Shown here in pieces: positions 48,110 through 58,366 of a DNA stretch of 64,000 nucleotides (position 1 is the first letter of the stretch; each line of letters starts with the position of its first letter). This DNA is from Methylobacterium sp. Leaf104 (GTDB lineage Bacteria; Pseudomonadota; Alphaproteobacteria; Rhizobiales; Beijerinckiaceae). The notes under the pieces were generated by a model. That model worked only from the letters and a program-made list of their open reading frames with translations. It was not told the origin of the DNA and ran no database searches. The position numbers and the translations under genes are program-made. Location of the stretch: assembly GCF_001422885.1 (NCBI RefSeq), contig NZ_LMMZ01000034.1, positions 65,055 through 129,054 on the forward strand, in the 5' to 3' direction.

Positions 48110-49204
48110 TCAGGCGCGGGCTTCCAGCAGGATGTCGGTCCACAGCTCGGCCGGATCCGGCTCGGGATCATGCGTGGCGAACTCGGCGGATTCGTTCACG
48201 GTCTCGCGTACCTTGGCGTCGGTGGCCTTGAGCTCGGCCTCGGGCACGCCGTGCATCTCGATCAGGCGCTTGCGCACCATCTCGATCGGGTCGTGCTCCT
48301 CGCGCATCTTCGAGACCTCGTCCTTGGTCCGGTACTTGGCCGGGTCGGACATCGAGTGGCCGCGGTAGCGGTAGGTCTGCATCTCGAGGATGTAGGGTCC
48401 CTCGCCCGAGCGGGCATGGGCGATCGCCCGGGTCGCGGCCTCGCGCACGGTGCGGACGTCCATGCCGTCCACCTGTTCGCCGGGAATGCCGAAGGAGATG
48501 CCGCGCTTGGAGAAGTCGGTCTGGGCCGAGGCCCGGGCCACCGAGGTGCCCATGGCGTAGCGGTTGTTCTCGATCACGTAGACCACGGGCAGCTTCCACA
48601 GCTGCGCCATGTTGAAGCTCTCGTAGACCTGGCCCTGGTTGGCCGCGCCGTCGCCCATGTAGGTCAGGCTGACGTTCCCGTTCTTCCGGTAGGCGTCGGC
48701 GAAGGCGAGGCCGGTGCCCAGCGACACCTGCGCGCCGACGATGCCGTGGCCGCCGAAGAACTGCTTCTCGCGGGAGAACATGTGCATCGAGCCGCCCTTG
48801 CCGCGGCTGTAGCCGCCGCGCCGTCCGGTGAGCTCGGCCATCACGCCCTTGGGGTCCATGCCGCAGGCCAGCATGTGGCCGTGATCGCGGTACCCGGTGA
48901 TGACCTGGTCGCCGTCGACCGAGGCCATCTGCATGCCGATGACGACGGCCTCCTGGCCGATGTAGAGATGGCAGAAGCCGCCGATCAGGCCCATGCCGTA
49001 GAGCTGGCCGGCCTTCTCCTCGAAGCGCCGGATCAGCAGCATCTCGTGATAGGCGTGGAGGTCTTCCTCGCGGGTGAACTGAGGGGCGTTCGGGGCCGGC
49101 GCGTGGATTTCGGTCGCGCCCGCGGACTTCCCGCCGCCGGATCGCTTCGCCCCTGCCCGGCTAGTGTCGGAAGCGGCTTGGCCTGCATCCTTCGCGGCAT
49201 CCAT
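48110..49204 (-). CDS. pdhA: Pyruvate dehydrogenase E1 alpha subunit
   Basis: A 364-residue thiamine-diphosphate enzyme subunit. The ThDP/Mg motif is [24 protein letters not shown] with the closing ENNRYAMGT (about 190-225). [25 protein letters not shown] and [10 protein letters not shown] are typical, and [12 protein letters not shown] forms the phosphorylation-loop region of the family. The first 40 residues are an Ala/Lys-rich extension. Start 49204 has GGGGAG 7 bases upstream; a TTG two codons earlier is rejected. It heads the pdhA-pdhB-DUF5076-pdhC-lpdA series. Confidence 0.97.
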   Translation of the reverse strand: MDAAKDAGQAASDTSRAGAKRSGGGKSAGATEIHAPAPNAPQFTREEDLHAYHEMLLIRRFEEKAGQLYGMGLIGGFCHLYIGQEAVVIGMQMASVDGDQVITGYRDHGHMLACGMDPKGVMAELTGRRGGYSRGKGGSMHMFSREKQFFGGHGIVGAQVSLGTGLAFADAYRKNGNVSLTYMGDGAANQGQVYESFNMAQLWKLPVVYVIENNRYAMGTSVARASAQTDFSKRGISFGIPGEQVDGMDVRTVREAATRAIAHARSGEGPYILEMQTYRYRGHSMSDPAKYRTKDEVSKMREEHDPIEMVRKRLIEMHGVPEAELKATDAKVRETVNESAEFATHDPEPDPAELWTDILLEARA

Positions 49205-49346
49205 CGGCAACTCCCCGGGAACATCTGTTCACCCGGGGTTCTAGGACACGCCTTGGGGGAAAGCGAGGCCGCCGGCCCGACAGAACGGGCAAGTTGTCAG
49301 CTACGAAGCGGCTGAGCCGACGAAGGGTTTTCGCCTTCGGGCCGCC

Positions 49347-49658
49347 TCAGGGATCGATGATCACCACGTCGTTGGCGTGGACGCGGCCGAGCATCACGCG
49401 GGCACGTTCCTCGAGGAGGTCCCGGTCGATCTGGTCGCTGCGCAGCAGGGCGACCCGATGCTCCCAGATCGCGCGGTCGGCCTTGGCGGCGGCGAGGTCC
49501 TGGTTGAGCGCCCGCGCCTGGACCTTGAGGGCGCGCTTGGCCTCGAGTCCGCGGTTGCCGCTCTCGGCCTGATGCACGAAGAAGCCCACGACGAGGCCCG
49601 ACACGGCGTAGAGGCCGAGGGGCATCAGGACAGCACGGACGCGACGACGGACCACCAT
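49347..49658 (-). CDS. Septum formation initiator (FtsB/DivIC-like)
   Basis: A 103-residue bitopic membrane protein: basic N-terminus (MVVRRRVRAVLM), one membrane helix (about 12-30), a coiled coil (about 38-70, with LEAKRALKVQARALNQDLAAAKADRAIWEHRV in it) and a C-terminal tail with DQIDRDLLEERARVMLGRVHANDVVII. These are the features of the FtsB/DivIC family, which links FtsL and FtsQ in the divisome. The location just upstream of pdhA is conserved in Rhizobiales. The ATG at 49658 is chosen as the start before the basic segment. Confidence 0.88.
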   Translation of the reverse strand: MVVRRRVRAVLMPLGLYAVSGLVVGFFVHQAESGNRGLEAKRALKVQARALNQDLAAAKADRAIWEHRVALLRSDQIDRDLLEERARVMLGRVHANDVVIIDP

Positions 49659-49736
49659 GCCGGCACGATGCACGCACAGGGTTAAGGAAGTGCTGACGCC
49701 GCGGGTGCCGGCCGCCCTGCGGAAGGAATCCGGCCG

Positions 49737-50624
49737 ATGATGCGCTTCGACCTCGTCGATCTCTCGCTGTTCCGGCACGTGGTGGAGGCGGGATCGATCA
49801 CGCACGGCGCCGCGCGCGCCAACCTCGCCCTGGCCGCAGCCTCCGTGCGCATCCGCGCGATGGAGGAGACTCTCGGGGCGGCGCTGCTGACGCGCGGGCG
49901 CCAGGGTGTGGTGCCGACGCCGGCCGGGCGGTCGCTCCTGGCCCATGCGCGCGGGCTCCTCGACCGGATCGACCGGATGCAGGAGGATCTCGCCGCCTTC
50001 TCGGGCGGCACGGTGGGGCAGATCCGCCTCGTCTCGAACACCAACGCCCTCACCGAGTTCCTGCCCGAGGTGCTGAGCGCCTTCCTCGCCCGCCAGACCG
50101 GGGTGAGCGTCGACATCGAGGAACGGACCTCGGACGAGATCGTCGGGCTGGTGGCCGAGGGCTCGGCGGATCTCGGCATCGTCGCCGGCACCGTCGATAC
50201 CGGCGCCCTGGAGACCTACCCCTTCCGGCAGGACCGCTTCGTGATGGTGGCAGCGACCGGGCACGCCCTGTCGGCGCGGGGGTCGGTGGCCTTCGCGGAG
50301 GTGATCGAGCACCCGCTCGTCGGCCTCGACCGGACCAGCGCGCTGACCCGCTTCCTCGCCGACAAGGCCGCGCGCACGGGCCGCCCGCCGATGCGGCTGC
50401 GGGTACAATTGCGCAGCTTCGATGCGATCTGCCGGCTCGTGGCCTGCGACGTGGGCCTCGGCATCGTGCCCGAGACCACCGCGGCCCGGGCGGCCCGCAC
50501 CATGCCGCTCGCCATCGTCCCGCTGGAGGATGCCTGGGCCCTGCGCGACCTCACGATCTGCCTGCGGTCGCTCGCCGACCTGCCGCGGTTCACGCGGGAT
50601 TTTGTGGCTCACCTGCGCGGCTGA
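49737..50624 (+). CDS. LysR-family transcriptional regulator
   Basis: A 295-residue regulator. The winged helix-turn-helix covers residues 5-65 (LFRHVVEAGSITHGAARANLALAAASVRIRAMEETLGAALL), followed by a linker helix and a periplasmic-binding-protein-like effector domain (about 92-295). The recognition region departs from the most common LysR sequence in having A-A-A-S-V-R. Effector and targets are unknown. It is divergent from the FtsB-like gene with a 78-bp gap, where an autoregulatory site would be expected; I see no clear T-N11-A box. mntR follows 105 bp downstream. Confidence 0.9.
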   Translation: MMRFDLVDLSLFRHVVEAGSITHGAARANLALAAASVRIRAMEETLGAALLTRGRQGVVPTPAGRSLLAHARGLLDRIDRMQEDLAAFSGGTVGQIRLVSNTNALTEFLPEVLSAFLARQTGVSVDIEERTSDEIVGLVAEGSADLGIVAGTVDTGALETYPFRQDRFVMVAATGHALSARGSVAFAEVIEHPLVGLDRTSALTRFLADKAARTGRPPMRLRVQLRSFDAICRLVACDVGLGIVPETTAARAARTMPLAIVPLEDAWALRDLTICLRSLADLPRFTRDFVAHLRG

Positions 50625-50729
50625 ACCCGCTTTCGCACCCCGGGGGCTCCCATCCGGGGCGCAGCTTCGGTACAAACCGGCTCGGGTCCCTGTTCGGGGT
50701 GCCATCGTTCGGGGGAGTTCGCCGGCCAC

Positions 50730-51182
50730 ATGCAGGATTCGACGTCCTCCGCGCCCGACACCGCCCTGGTCGATCCCGACGTCCATGTGGAGAGCTTTCG
50801 GCAGGCCCGCGAGGCGCGCCGGCTCGAACTCGTCGAGGATTACGTCGAGCTCATCGCCGACCTGATCGGCGATGGCGGCGAGGCGCGCCAAGTGGACATC
50901 GCGGCCCGCCTCGGGGTGGCCCAGCCGACGGTCGCCAAGATGCTGAAGCGCCTGGCCGAGGACGGGCTGGTGCAGCAGCGGCCCTACCGTGGCGTGTTCC
51001 TCACCGAGGCTGGGCAGGCCCTGGCGGTGCAGAGCCGCGAGCGCCACCGCATCGTCGAGCAGTTCCTCTGCGCCCTCGGGGTCAGCCCCGAGATCGCCCG
51101 CCGCGACGCCGAGGGCATCGAGCACCACGTCAGTGCCGAGACCCTGGAGGCGTTCCGGCTGTTCACCGCCCGATCCGCCTGA
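50730..51182 (+). CDS. mntR: Manganese-responsive regulator MntR
   Basis: A 150-residue DtxR/MntR-family regulator. The N-terminal winged helix (about 30-95) includes [30 protein letters not shown] with the metal-site Asp/Glu residues around it and [10 protein letters not shown]. The dimerisation domain (about 95-150) has [31 protein letters not shown], carrying the Glu/His metal ligands. It lacks the SH3 domain of DtxR, as MntR does. It would repress Mn uptake genes when Mn is plentiful; no mntH is in the window. Its 27-bp distance from the convergent transglutaminase gene is tight. Confidence 0.9.
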   Translation: MQDSTSSAPDTALVDPDVHVESFRQAREARRLELVEDYVELIADLIGDGGEARQVDIAARLGVAQPTVAKMLKRLAEDGLVQQRPYRGVFLTEAGQALAVQSRERHRIVEQFLCALGVSPEIARRDAEGIEHHVSAETLEAFRLFTARSA

Positions 51183-51209
51183 CGCAGCGCCACGGCGAGC
51201 GGGCTCCGG

Positions 51210-52127
51210 TCAGGCGGAGGCCGTCTGGGGTGTTGCGGCGTGTTCGGGCATCGGCTCGCCGTCCGGCACCACGTCGACCTCGACCTTGAGCTTCTGCGGG
51301 CCGGAGGCCGAGACCATGCCGTCGATGGGCGAGACGTCGGTGTAGTCGCGCCCGCGCGCCACCACGATATGGTCGTCGCACATGCCGATCCCGTTGGTCG
51401 GGTCGAGGCCGATCCAGCTCTCGCCGCACCAGACCGAGACCCAGGCATGGCTCGCATCCGCGCCGCGCAGGCGCGGGCGCCCGGCGGGCGGGATCGTCCG
51501 CAGGTAGCCGCTGACATAGGCGGCCGGCACCCCCAGCCCCCGCAGGGCCGCGATCATGATGTGGGTGAAGTCCTGGCAGACCCCGGCCCGGAGGGCGAAG
51601 GCCTCGGCGAGCGGCGTGTGCACCGTGGTCGCCTTCGAATCGAATCTGAAGTCCGAGCGGATGCGCTTCATCAGGTCGAAGGCCCCGCCATAGGCGCTGC
51701 GCCCCGGCGGAAAGCTCGCCCGGGCATAGTCCGTCACCTCCGGCGCCAGGGGCACGCGCAGGCTCGGAAACTGGAAATGCACCGGCAGGTGCGGTCCGAG
51801 ACCGCGTCCGTTCACGGCCTCGTCGCGCACCTGCTCCCAGGGGCGCCCGGATTCCGGTGCCGGCAGCGGATCGCGCTCGACGCGCACGCGCGACAGCGCT
51901 TCCACCCGCAATTCGGTATGAGGCGTGTCGATCGTCACCACGGTGGCGTCGAGGCCGAAATAGTCGCGTCGGACGATGCGGGTGCGCGGATCGGGCGAGA
52001 TCGTGAGGCCACTCTCCAGCACCGTCTGGCCCTCGCCGTCGCACGGATGCAGGCGCAGGGCGCAGCGGGCGAAGCGCACGGGGCGGGCGTAGCGGTAGGT
52101 GGTGAGGTGGCGCAGCGTATAGATCAC
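51210..52127 (-). CDS. Transglutaminase-like protease/ligase (COG1305 type)
   Basis: A 305-residue protein with an N-terminal beta domain (1 to about 110; [25 protein letters not shown]) and a transglutaminase-like domain with an intact triad: Cys184 (AGVCQDFTHIM), His227 (ASHAWVSVW) and Asp242 (GLDPTNG). The GTG start at 52127 overlaps the stop of the ATP-grasp gene (GTGA), so the two are coupled. It is the last gene of the three-gene operon starting at 57924. Related proteins act as amidases or peptide transferases; substrate unknown. Its N-terminal half resembles that of the DUF2126 fusion in the same operon. Confidence 0.9.
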   Translation of the reverse strand: MIYTLRHLTTYRYARPVRFARCALRLHPCDGEGQTVLESGLTISPDPRTRIVRRDYFGLDATVVTIDTPHTELRVEALSRVRVERDPLPAPESGRPWEQVRDEAVNGRGLGPHLPVHFQFPSLRVPLAPEVTDYARASFPPGRSAYGGAFDLMKRIRSDFRFDSKATTVHTPLAEAFALRAGVCQDFTHIMIAALRGLGVPAAYVSGYLRTIPPAGRPRLRGADASHAWVSVWCGESWIGLDPTNGIGMCDDHIVVARGRDYTDVSPIDGMVSASGPQKLKVEVDVVPDGEPMPEHAATPQTASA

Positions 52128-54643
52128 GCGAGCCCCACGAGCTTTTCCGGGCGCAGGGCGTGCGGCCCGTTGGGGAAGTAGCGGGTCGCGATGGCGTCGG
52201 CGAGGCCCTCGACCTCGTTTTCCAGGCGCGTCAGGGCGGCCCCGTCGAACTCCGCCGCCTCGCCGATGGCGAATTCGGCCGAAAGCTTGGCGGCGACGCG
52301 CTGGTGCGGCTCGGGCAGTCCGTCGGCGCGCAGCACCGGGAGCTGGCCGAGATGCCGGGTGACCGCCTCCAGCTGGAAGGCCACCGAGCGCGGATTGAAG
52401 GGATCGAGGAGCACCATGTCGCGCACGGGGTCGAGGGCCACGCCCTGAAGATAGCGCGCCCCGAACGAAACGTGCGAATCGCACAGGGACAGCATCACCC
52501 CGAGATCCGCGGCGCTGGCGCCGTCGCCGGCGAAGCGGGTCGCGAAGGTCAGGGTGTTGATCGCGCGCTCGATCCGCCGGCCGAGATCGACGAAGTGCCA
52601 GCCGGCCGTGCGGTTCATGTTCTCCTGGGCGAGGCCCGACAGGGCCGCGATGTGGCTGAGGGCGCGCTCCGCGAGGCTAAGGAGCTGCGCTTCCGGCAAC
52701 GCCTGTCCGGGATCGATCTCCAGGACCTCCTTAAGGTCGGCGAGCGCCCGCCAGGCCTCGCCCGAGAGGCGTTCGCGCAAGGTCGCAGCGTTGATCCGCG
52801 CCGACAAGCTGTGGCGCAGGGCCGAGCCGTAGGCGTCGGGTCCGCCGAGGGCCTGCTGGGCCAGGGCGGCGGTGGGCAGGTCGGGGGCCTCGATGGCACC
52901 CCACTCGTCGAGGAGCGCGCGGATGCGCAGGGCCGTGGGGGCCTTGGCGTCGCCCGCCATGTCGGCCATCACCGCGGAGCCGACGCTGCCGAGATGCGCG
53001 ACCACGAGGCGGATCACCGCCTCGGCCCGCTCCACGTAGCGCCCGAACCAGAACAGGTTGTCGGCCGCCCGCGAGGGCAGATGCCCGGCGATGCGGCGCA
53101 CCCGCGCCGGCCCGGTCTGGATCAGCGACACCGCCTCGACGGGATCGCGCGACAGGATCCAGACATCGGCCGACTTGATGCCCGCGCGCATCTCCAGGGG
53201 CTCGACGTCGGGCCGCTCCGAGATGCGGCAGAAGCCCCCCGGCATCACCCGCCAGCCGTCGGGCGTCGCCGCCGCGAAGACCCGCAGGACGAAGGGGCGC
53301 GGCACGAGGCGCAGGGTGCCGCCGGTGCGGTCCCAGGCCGGCATGGTGGCGAGCGGCATCGCTTCCTGGGCGACGTAGTCGAAGGGGCGGTCGCGCAGGG
53401 CGGCGCGCAGGCGGTCGCGCTCGGCATCGAGGGCGTGGGGAGCCAGGATGGCGTCGCGCACCGCGCCCTTCGGGGGCGTCGCCACCGGGCGCAGGCTCAG
53501 GCCGTCGAGGCTGTCGCGGATCTCCGCCAGGGCCTCCGGATCGCCGCACCACCAGGTCTTCGGGCCGGCGAGCCGGAGATCGCGCCCGAGGAAGCGCCGG
53601 GCGATCCCGGGCAGGTAGGCCGCGAGGGCGCCGGCTTCGAGGATTCCCGAGCCCGGCATGTTGCCGACGACGAGGTTGCCGTTGCGCAGGGCCTCCACGA
53701 GGCCGGGGACGCCGAGGCGGGAGGCCGGGTTCAGTTCGAGGGGGTCGATGTAGTCGGAATCGATGCGGCGCCAGAGCACGTCGGCCCGCTTCAGGCCGGA
53801 CACCGTGCGGATGTGCAGGGCGCCGTCCTGCATCACGAGATCGTCGCCCTCCACCAGGAGCAGGCCGAGGTAGCGGGCGAGTGCGGCCTGCTCGACATAG
53901 GTCGAGCTGAAGACCCCCGACGTCAGCAGGCAGATGCGCGGGTCGCTGCGCTGGGCGCCGACCGCGAGGCCATCCCGAAAGGCCTGGAAGAAGGCGGCCA
54001 GGCGCTCGACCTGAAGGTCGGCGTGGAGGTCCGGAAAGGCGCGGGTGAGGACGAGGCGGTTCTCGAGAGCGTAGCCTGGACCGGAGGGCGACTGCGTCCG
54101 GTCGGCCAGCACCCGCCAGCGTCCGTCGGGACCGCGGGTCACGTCGGCGGCGTAGAGCTTGAGGAAGCGGCCGCCCGGCGGCGTGACGCCCACGAGGGGC
54201 CGCATGAATTCCGGGCTGCCCGCCACGACGGCGCCCGGCAGCAGGCCCTCGGCCACGAGGCGGCCCGCGCCGTAGAGGTCGGCGAGGATCGTCTCCATCA
54301 ATTCGGCGCGCTCGACGATGCCGGCGCTGAGCGTTTCCCAGTCGCCCTGTTCGAGCACGAGGGGCAGAGACCCCAGCGGCCAGGCATGCTCGCGCTTGTC
54401 GCCGTAGATCCGGTAGGAGATTCCGGTGTCGCGGATGCGGCGCACCGCCGAGACGAAGCGCGCGCCGATCTCGACCTCGTCCATCCCGCCGAGCTGGTCG
54501 AGGAAGCGGGGCCAGGCGCCCTTGGTCCGGCCGTCCGCGTCCATCAACTCGTCGGGCACGCCCCGCTGCGGCCGGTATGCGGAGGTCCAGCGCGCGAGGC
54601 GCTCGGCCCGTCCCCGAACGTCCGCTGCGGCCGCTTCGCTCAT
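52124..54643 (-). CDS. Circularly permuted ATP-grasp ligase fused to alpha-E domain
   Basis: An 839-residue fusion of what are usually two proteins (COG2308 and COG2307). Residues about 80-480 are the circularly permuted ATP-grasp: [27 protein letters not shown], a nucleotide-binding core with [19 protein letters not shown] and [19 protein letters not shown], and [11 protein letters not shown]. Residues about 525-820 are the alpha-E helical domain ([36 protein letters not shown]). ATP-grasp enzymes form amide bonds; for this branch a peptide-ligase role has been proposed from comparative genomics, but no product is known. Overlaps of 4 bases on both sides tie it to its neighbours. Confidence 0.9.
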   Translation of the reverse strand: MSEAAAADVRGRAERLARWTSAYRPQRGVPDELMDADGRTKGAWPRFLDQLGGMDEVEIGARFVSAVRRIRDTGISYRIYGDKREHAWPLGSLPLVLEQGDWETLSAGIVERAELMETILADLYGAGRLVAEGLLPGAVVAGSPEFMRPLVGVTPPGGRFLKLYAADVTRGPDGRWRVLADRTQSPSGPGYALENRLVLTRAFPDLHADLQVERLAAFFQAFRDGLAVGAQRSDPRICLLTSGVFSSTYVEQAALARYLGLLLVEGDDLVMQDGALHIRTVSGLKRADVLWRRIDSDYIDPLELNPASRLGVPGLVEALRNGNLVVGNMPGSGILEAGALAAYLPGIARRFLGRDLRLAGPKTWWCGDPEALAEIRDSLDGLSLRPVATPPKGAVRDAILAPHALDAERDRLRAALRDRPFDYVAQEAMPLATMPAWDRTGGTLRLVPRPFVLRVFAAATPDGWRVMPGGFCRISERPDVEPLEMRAGIKSADVWILSRDPVEAVSLIQTGPARVRRIAGHLPSRAADNLFWFGRYVERAEAVIRLVVAHLGSVGSAVMADMAGDAKAPTALRIRALLDEWGAIEAPDLPTAALAQQALGGPDAYGSALRHSLSARINAATLRERLSGEAWRALADLKEVLEIDPGQALPEAQLLSLAERALSHIAALSGLAQENMNRTAGWHFVDLGRRIERAINTLTFATRFAGDGASAADLGVMLSLCDSHVSFGARYLQGVALDPVRDMVLLDPFNPRSVAFQLEAVTRHLGQLPVLRADGLPEPHQRVAAKLSAEFAIGEAAEFDGAALTRLENEVEGLADAIATRYFPNGPHALRPEKLVGLA

Positions 54644-57600
54644 TGGGGCGTGGAGCCCGGGGGTGCGGGGGTGCGCAGGTCGAGCGTCATCGGGAACTCG
54701 CGGTTGGTCTCCTCCGGCGGCATCGCGATCCGGCCCGGGGTGTGGCCGTGGGCCTGGAAGCGGGCGAGGCGACGCCCCTCCGCCTCGTAGGTATTGACCG
54801 GGAAGGTCTCGTAGTTGCGCCCGCCCGGATGGCTGACATGGTAGCGGCAGCCGCCCAGCGACCGGCCGCTCCAGGCGTCCAGGATGTCGATGGTCAGCGG
54901 CGAGTGGGCGGGAATCGTCGGGTGCATCGAGGAGGCCGGCTGCCACGCCTTGAAGCGCAGGCCCGCCACCGCCTCGCCGGAGGTTCCGGTGCCGGTCATG
55001 GGCAGGCGGCGCCCGTTGCAGGCGATGATGTGCCGGCCGGGGACGTAGCCCTCGACCTTCACCTGCAGCCGCTCAACCGACGAGTCCACGTACCGCACGG
55101 TTCCCCCGATGGCGCCCTCCTCGCCCAGCACGTGCCAGGGTTCGAGGGCCTGGCGGAGCTCCAGCGTCACGCCGCCCTGCTCCACCGTCCCGAAGACCGG
55201 GAAGCGGAACTCGCGCTGCGCCACGAAGGCCGCCGGGTCGAAGTCGTAGCCGGCGGCCCGAAGGTCTTCCAGCACGCCCAGGAAGTCGGCCCACAGGAAG
55301 TGGGGCAGCATGAACCGATCGTGCAGGCCCGTGCCCCAGCGGACACAGCCGCCCGCCTGCGGCTCGCGCCAGAGCCAGGCGACGATGGCGCGCAAGAGGA
55401 GCTGCTGCGCGAGGCTCATGCGCGGGTCCGGCGGCATCTCGAACGAGCGGAACTCCAGCAGCCCGAGGCGGCCGGTGGGGCCGTCCGGCGAGTAGAGCTT
55501 GTCGATGCAGATCTCGGAGCGGTGGGTGTTGCCGGTCACGTCCACCAGGATGTTGCGGAAGATGCGGTCCACGAGCCAACGCGGGATGTTGGGCTCGTCG
55601 GGCCTGGGAACCTGCGCCATCGCGATCTCGAGCTCGTAGAGCCCGTCGTGGCGCGCCTCGTCCATGCGCGGGGCCTGGCTCGTCGGGCCGATATAGAGTC
55701 CCGAGAACAGGTAGGACATCGCCGGGTGGCGCTGCCAGTACAGCACCAGGCTCTTCAGGAGGTCGGGCCGGCGCAGGAAGGGCGAGTCGTTCGGGGTCGC
55801 GCCGCCGAGCACCACGTGGTTGCCGCCGCCGGTGCCGGTATGGCGGCCGTCGGTCATGAACTTCTGCGCGCCCAGCCGGATCTGCCGGGCATCCTCGTAG
55901 AGGTCGGATGTGATGCGGACCGCGTCGCGCCAGGTCGAGGCGGGATGCACGTTGACCTCGATCACGCCGGGATCGGGCGTGACCTTGATCACGTTCAGGC
56001 GCGGGTCGAAGGGCGGCTCGTAGCCCTCGATATGCAGCGTCTGCTTCAGTGCGGCGGCCGCTTCCTCGAGGTAGCCGAGGAGCTCGAGATACTCGTCCAC
56101 CCGCTGCAGCGGTGGCATGAAGACGTGGAGGATGCCGTCGCGCGGCTCCACCGCGAAGGCGGTGCGCACGGCGACGCCGGTCACGCCGGAGCCGTTGACG
56201 GTCTTGGCGCCGGGATGGCCCTCGGGCAGCGCGTCGCGCTCCTCCAGGGTGTCCTGCGGCTGATAGTAGGGGTAGTGCTCCGGAGGCACGAAGGGCAGCG
56301 AGGACAGGGGCAGGCGGTAGCCCACCGGCGAGTCCCCCGGCGTCAGGAAGGCGTGGCCGCGCCGGAACTCCCAGGGCTCGGAGATCCAGAGCCGGTCGGA
56401 ATCGCCGTCCTTGCCGACCGGCAGGCTCGCCAGCGGCAGGGCATAGCCCGCGGCCTCGCCGAGCCCGCGGGCGAACACCCGCGCCATCCGCGCATTCGCC
56501 TCCGGGTTGGGGTAGCGCGGCTCGGACGTCGTGACGTTGACGGGCAGCTCGTCGCGCTTCTCGGTCCAGTAGACCGGATCCTCGAAGGCCGGGAACACGT
56601 AGGCCCCGAGGCCGATGCGCTGGGCGACGGCGTCGATCAGGTCCTTGGCCTTCTGGATGGTCGCGTCGCGCGGCCCGTCCTCGGCGGCGATGAGGTCGGC
56701 GTCCTTCCAGACCGGCACGCCGTCCCGGCGCCAGTACAGGGCGAAGGCCCAGCGCGGCAGGCTCTCGCCCGGGTACCACTTGCCCTGGCCGTAATGCAGC
56801 ATGCCGCCGGGGGCGAAGCGGTCCCGCAGGCGCCGGATCAGCTTGTCGGCGAGCCCCCGTTTGGTCGGCCCGACGGCGGCGGCGTTCCACTCGGGCGATT
56901 CGAAGTCGTCGATGGAGACGAAGGTCGGCTCGCCGCCCATGGTCAGGCGGACGTCCTGTTCGGCGAGGTCGGCGTCGATGCGGTCGCCGAGGGCGTCCAT
57001 CGCGGCCCAGACCTCCTCGGAGAACGGCTTCGTGATGCGGGGCGCCTCCGCCACGCGGGTCACCGTCATCTCGAAGCCGAACTCGACGCCGGCCGGTTCG
57101 GCGAGGCCGGAGATCGGCGCCGCCGAGGCGTAGTGCGGCGTCGCCGCCAGGGGGATGTGGCCCTCGCCGCAGAGGAGGCCGGAGGTGGCGTCGAGGCCGA
57201 TCCAGCCGGCGCCGGGCAGGTAGACCTCGGCCCAGGCGTGCAGGTCGGTGAAGTCGGTGGTGGTGCCGGCCGGTCCGTCGACGGCGGTGGTGTCGGGGAC
57301 GAGCTGGATCAGGTAGCCGGAGACGAAGCGGGCGGCCATGCCGAGCCGGCGCAGGATCTGCACCATGAGCCAGGCCGAGTCGCGGCAGGACCCGCTCTTC
57401 AGGGTCAGGGTCTCGGCCGCGGTCTGGACGCCGGGTTCCATCCGCACGCCGTAGGTGATCTCGGCTGCCACCTGGGCGTTGAGCGCAACCAGGAAGAGCA
57501 CGGTGTTCTGCTCGGCCGGCAGCCGCTCCAGGAACGCATCCACCTCCGGGGCCATGGCGTCGTCGAGGACGAGGTAGGGCTTCAGCTCGGCGGTGAGATC

Positions 57601-57924
57601 GTCCGCGTAGGCGAAGCCGCGCGCCTGGGCATAGTCCTCGACGAAGAAATCGAATGGATTGATCACCGACATGTCGGCGGTGAGGTCGACCTCGATCTTC
57701 AGCTCGGTGGTCTTCTCGGGAAAGACCAGCCGGGCGAGCCAGTTGCCGTTCGGGTCCTGCTGCCAGTTGATGAAGTGGTTCTCGGGCAGAACCTTCAGCG
57801 AGTAGGCCGGCACGGCGGTGCGCGCATGCGGCGCGGGGCGCAGGCGGATCACCTGCGGACCGAGCGTGATCGGCCGGTCGTAGGTGTAGTGCGTGACGTG
57901 GTGCAGGGCGGCTTTGATCGACAC
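54640..57924 (-). CDS. Transglutaminase-DUF2126 fusion protein
   Basis: A 1094-residue protein from GTG 57924 (GGGAG 5 bases upstream). Residues 1 to about 290 are a transglutaminase domain with Cys180 ([10 protein letters not shown]), His229 (DLHAWAEVY) and Asp245 (LDATSG). From about 300 on is DUF2126 (COG4196): [26 protein letters not shown], and blocks such as [13 protein letters not shown] and PLLRPDLL-like [11 protein letters not shown]. The DUF2126 part has been likened to ATP-dependent amidoligases of the glutamine-synthetase type. It is the first gene of the operon and overlaps the ATP-grasp gene by 4 bases. No signal peptide, so cytoplasmic. Confidence 0.9.
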   Translation of the reverse strand: MSIKAALHHVTHYTYDRPITLGPQVIRLRPAPHARTAVPAYSLKVLPENHFINWQQDPNGNWLARLVFPEKTTELKIEVDLTADMSVINPFDFFVEDYAQARGFAYADDLTAELKPYLVLDDAMAPEVDAFLERLPAEQNTVLFLVALNAQVAAEITYGVRMEPGVQTAAETLTLKSGSCRDSAWLMVQILRRLGMAARFVSGYLIQLVPDTTAVDGPAGTTTDFTDLHAWAEVYLPGAGWIGLDATSGLLCGEGHIPLAATPHYASAAPISGLAEPAGVEFGFEMTVTRVAEAPRITKPFSEEVWAAMDALGDRIDADLAEQDVRLTMGGEPTFVSIDDFESPEWNAAAVGPTKRGLADKLIRRLRDRFAPGGMLHYGQGKWYPGESLPRWAFALYWRRDGVPVWKDADLIAAEDGPRDATIQKAKDLIDAVAQRIGLGAYVFPAFEDPVYWTEKRDELPVNVTTSEPRYPNPEANARMARVFARGLGEAAGYALPLASLPVGKDGDSDRLWISEPWEFRRGHAFLTPGDSPVGYRLPLSSLPFVPPEHYPYYQPQDTLEERDALPEGHPGAKTVNGSGVTGVAVRTAFAVEPRDGILHVFMPPLQRVDEYLELLGYLEEAAAALKQTLHIEGYEPPFDPRLNVIKVTPDPGVIEVNVHPASTWRDAVRITSDLYEDARQIRLGAQKFMTDGRHTGTGGGNHVVLGGATPNDSPFLRRPDLLKSLVLYWQRHPAMSYLFSGLYIGPTSQAPRMDEARHDGLYELEIAMAQVPRPDEPNIPRWLVDRIFRNILVDVTGNTHRSEICIDKLYSPDGPTGRLGLLEFRSFEMPPDPRMSLAQQLLLRAIVAWLWREPQAGGCVRWGTGLHDRFMLPHFLWADFLGVLEDLRAAGYDFDPAAFVAQREFRFPVFGTVEQGGVTLELRQALEPWHVLGEEGAIGGTVRYVDSSVERLQVKVEGYVPGRHIIACNGRRLPMTGTGTSGEAVAGLRFKAWQPASSMHPTIPAHSPLTIDILDAWSGRSLGGCRYHVSHPGGRNYETFPVNTYEAEGRRLARFQAHGHTPGRIAMPPEETNREFPMTLDLRTPAPPGSTPQ

Positions 57925-58366
57925 GGGGGCTCCCGCTGTAGCTGGACAGGGCGCCGGGCGTGCGGTCGGGCACGCGCCGGCGGCGGAGGGACGGGGCACC
58001 ACCCTGCGGTGTCCCGGAGAAAGCTTCACCAGAGACATACGCCAACGGAGACCCGCAAGCGATGCCCTTGCGCGCGGCGGCCCGGAAGGCCGTCCGCTCG
58101 GCGTCGCCCGCCCTTGCGCCGGAAGGCAGCCAGGACGTGTACGACGGGGTCGGGCCTGCAAGTTTCGTGCTCCGGCCCGGATGCCCGGCCTCTGATGCGG
58201 GCGATGCGGGCGCCCGTCCCATCCCCGCCGGCGGTTCCACGCCCGGAACTTCGTCGGCGTCCCGTGCTTTGCCACCTTGTCGCGCGCGGATAGGCTATGA
58301 CGGTTTCGTCACGGGCGGCATGCGACGCACGGCGGACAGACAGGAAAGGCGTCCCGCGACGGCTCC
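57925..58366. other. Divergent promoter region of the transglutaminase operon and metallopeptidase gene
   Basis: 442 bp without a supported gene. Frames remain open on both strands through most of it, but the translations are Arg/Pro/Gly-rich and lack family sequence. I saw no EcfG motif at correct spacing (a GGAAC near 58249 has no CGTT partner). The divergent arrangement implies a shared control region. Confidence 0.4.

Noticed and set aside
54577..58293. Plus-strand frame of 1238 codons opposite the transglutaminase-DUF2126 gene
   Set aside because: Its translation is Arg/Gly/Val/His-rich with no domain, and the opposite strand encodes recognisable proteins over the whole stretch. Long antisense frames are common in high-GC DNA.
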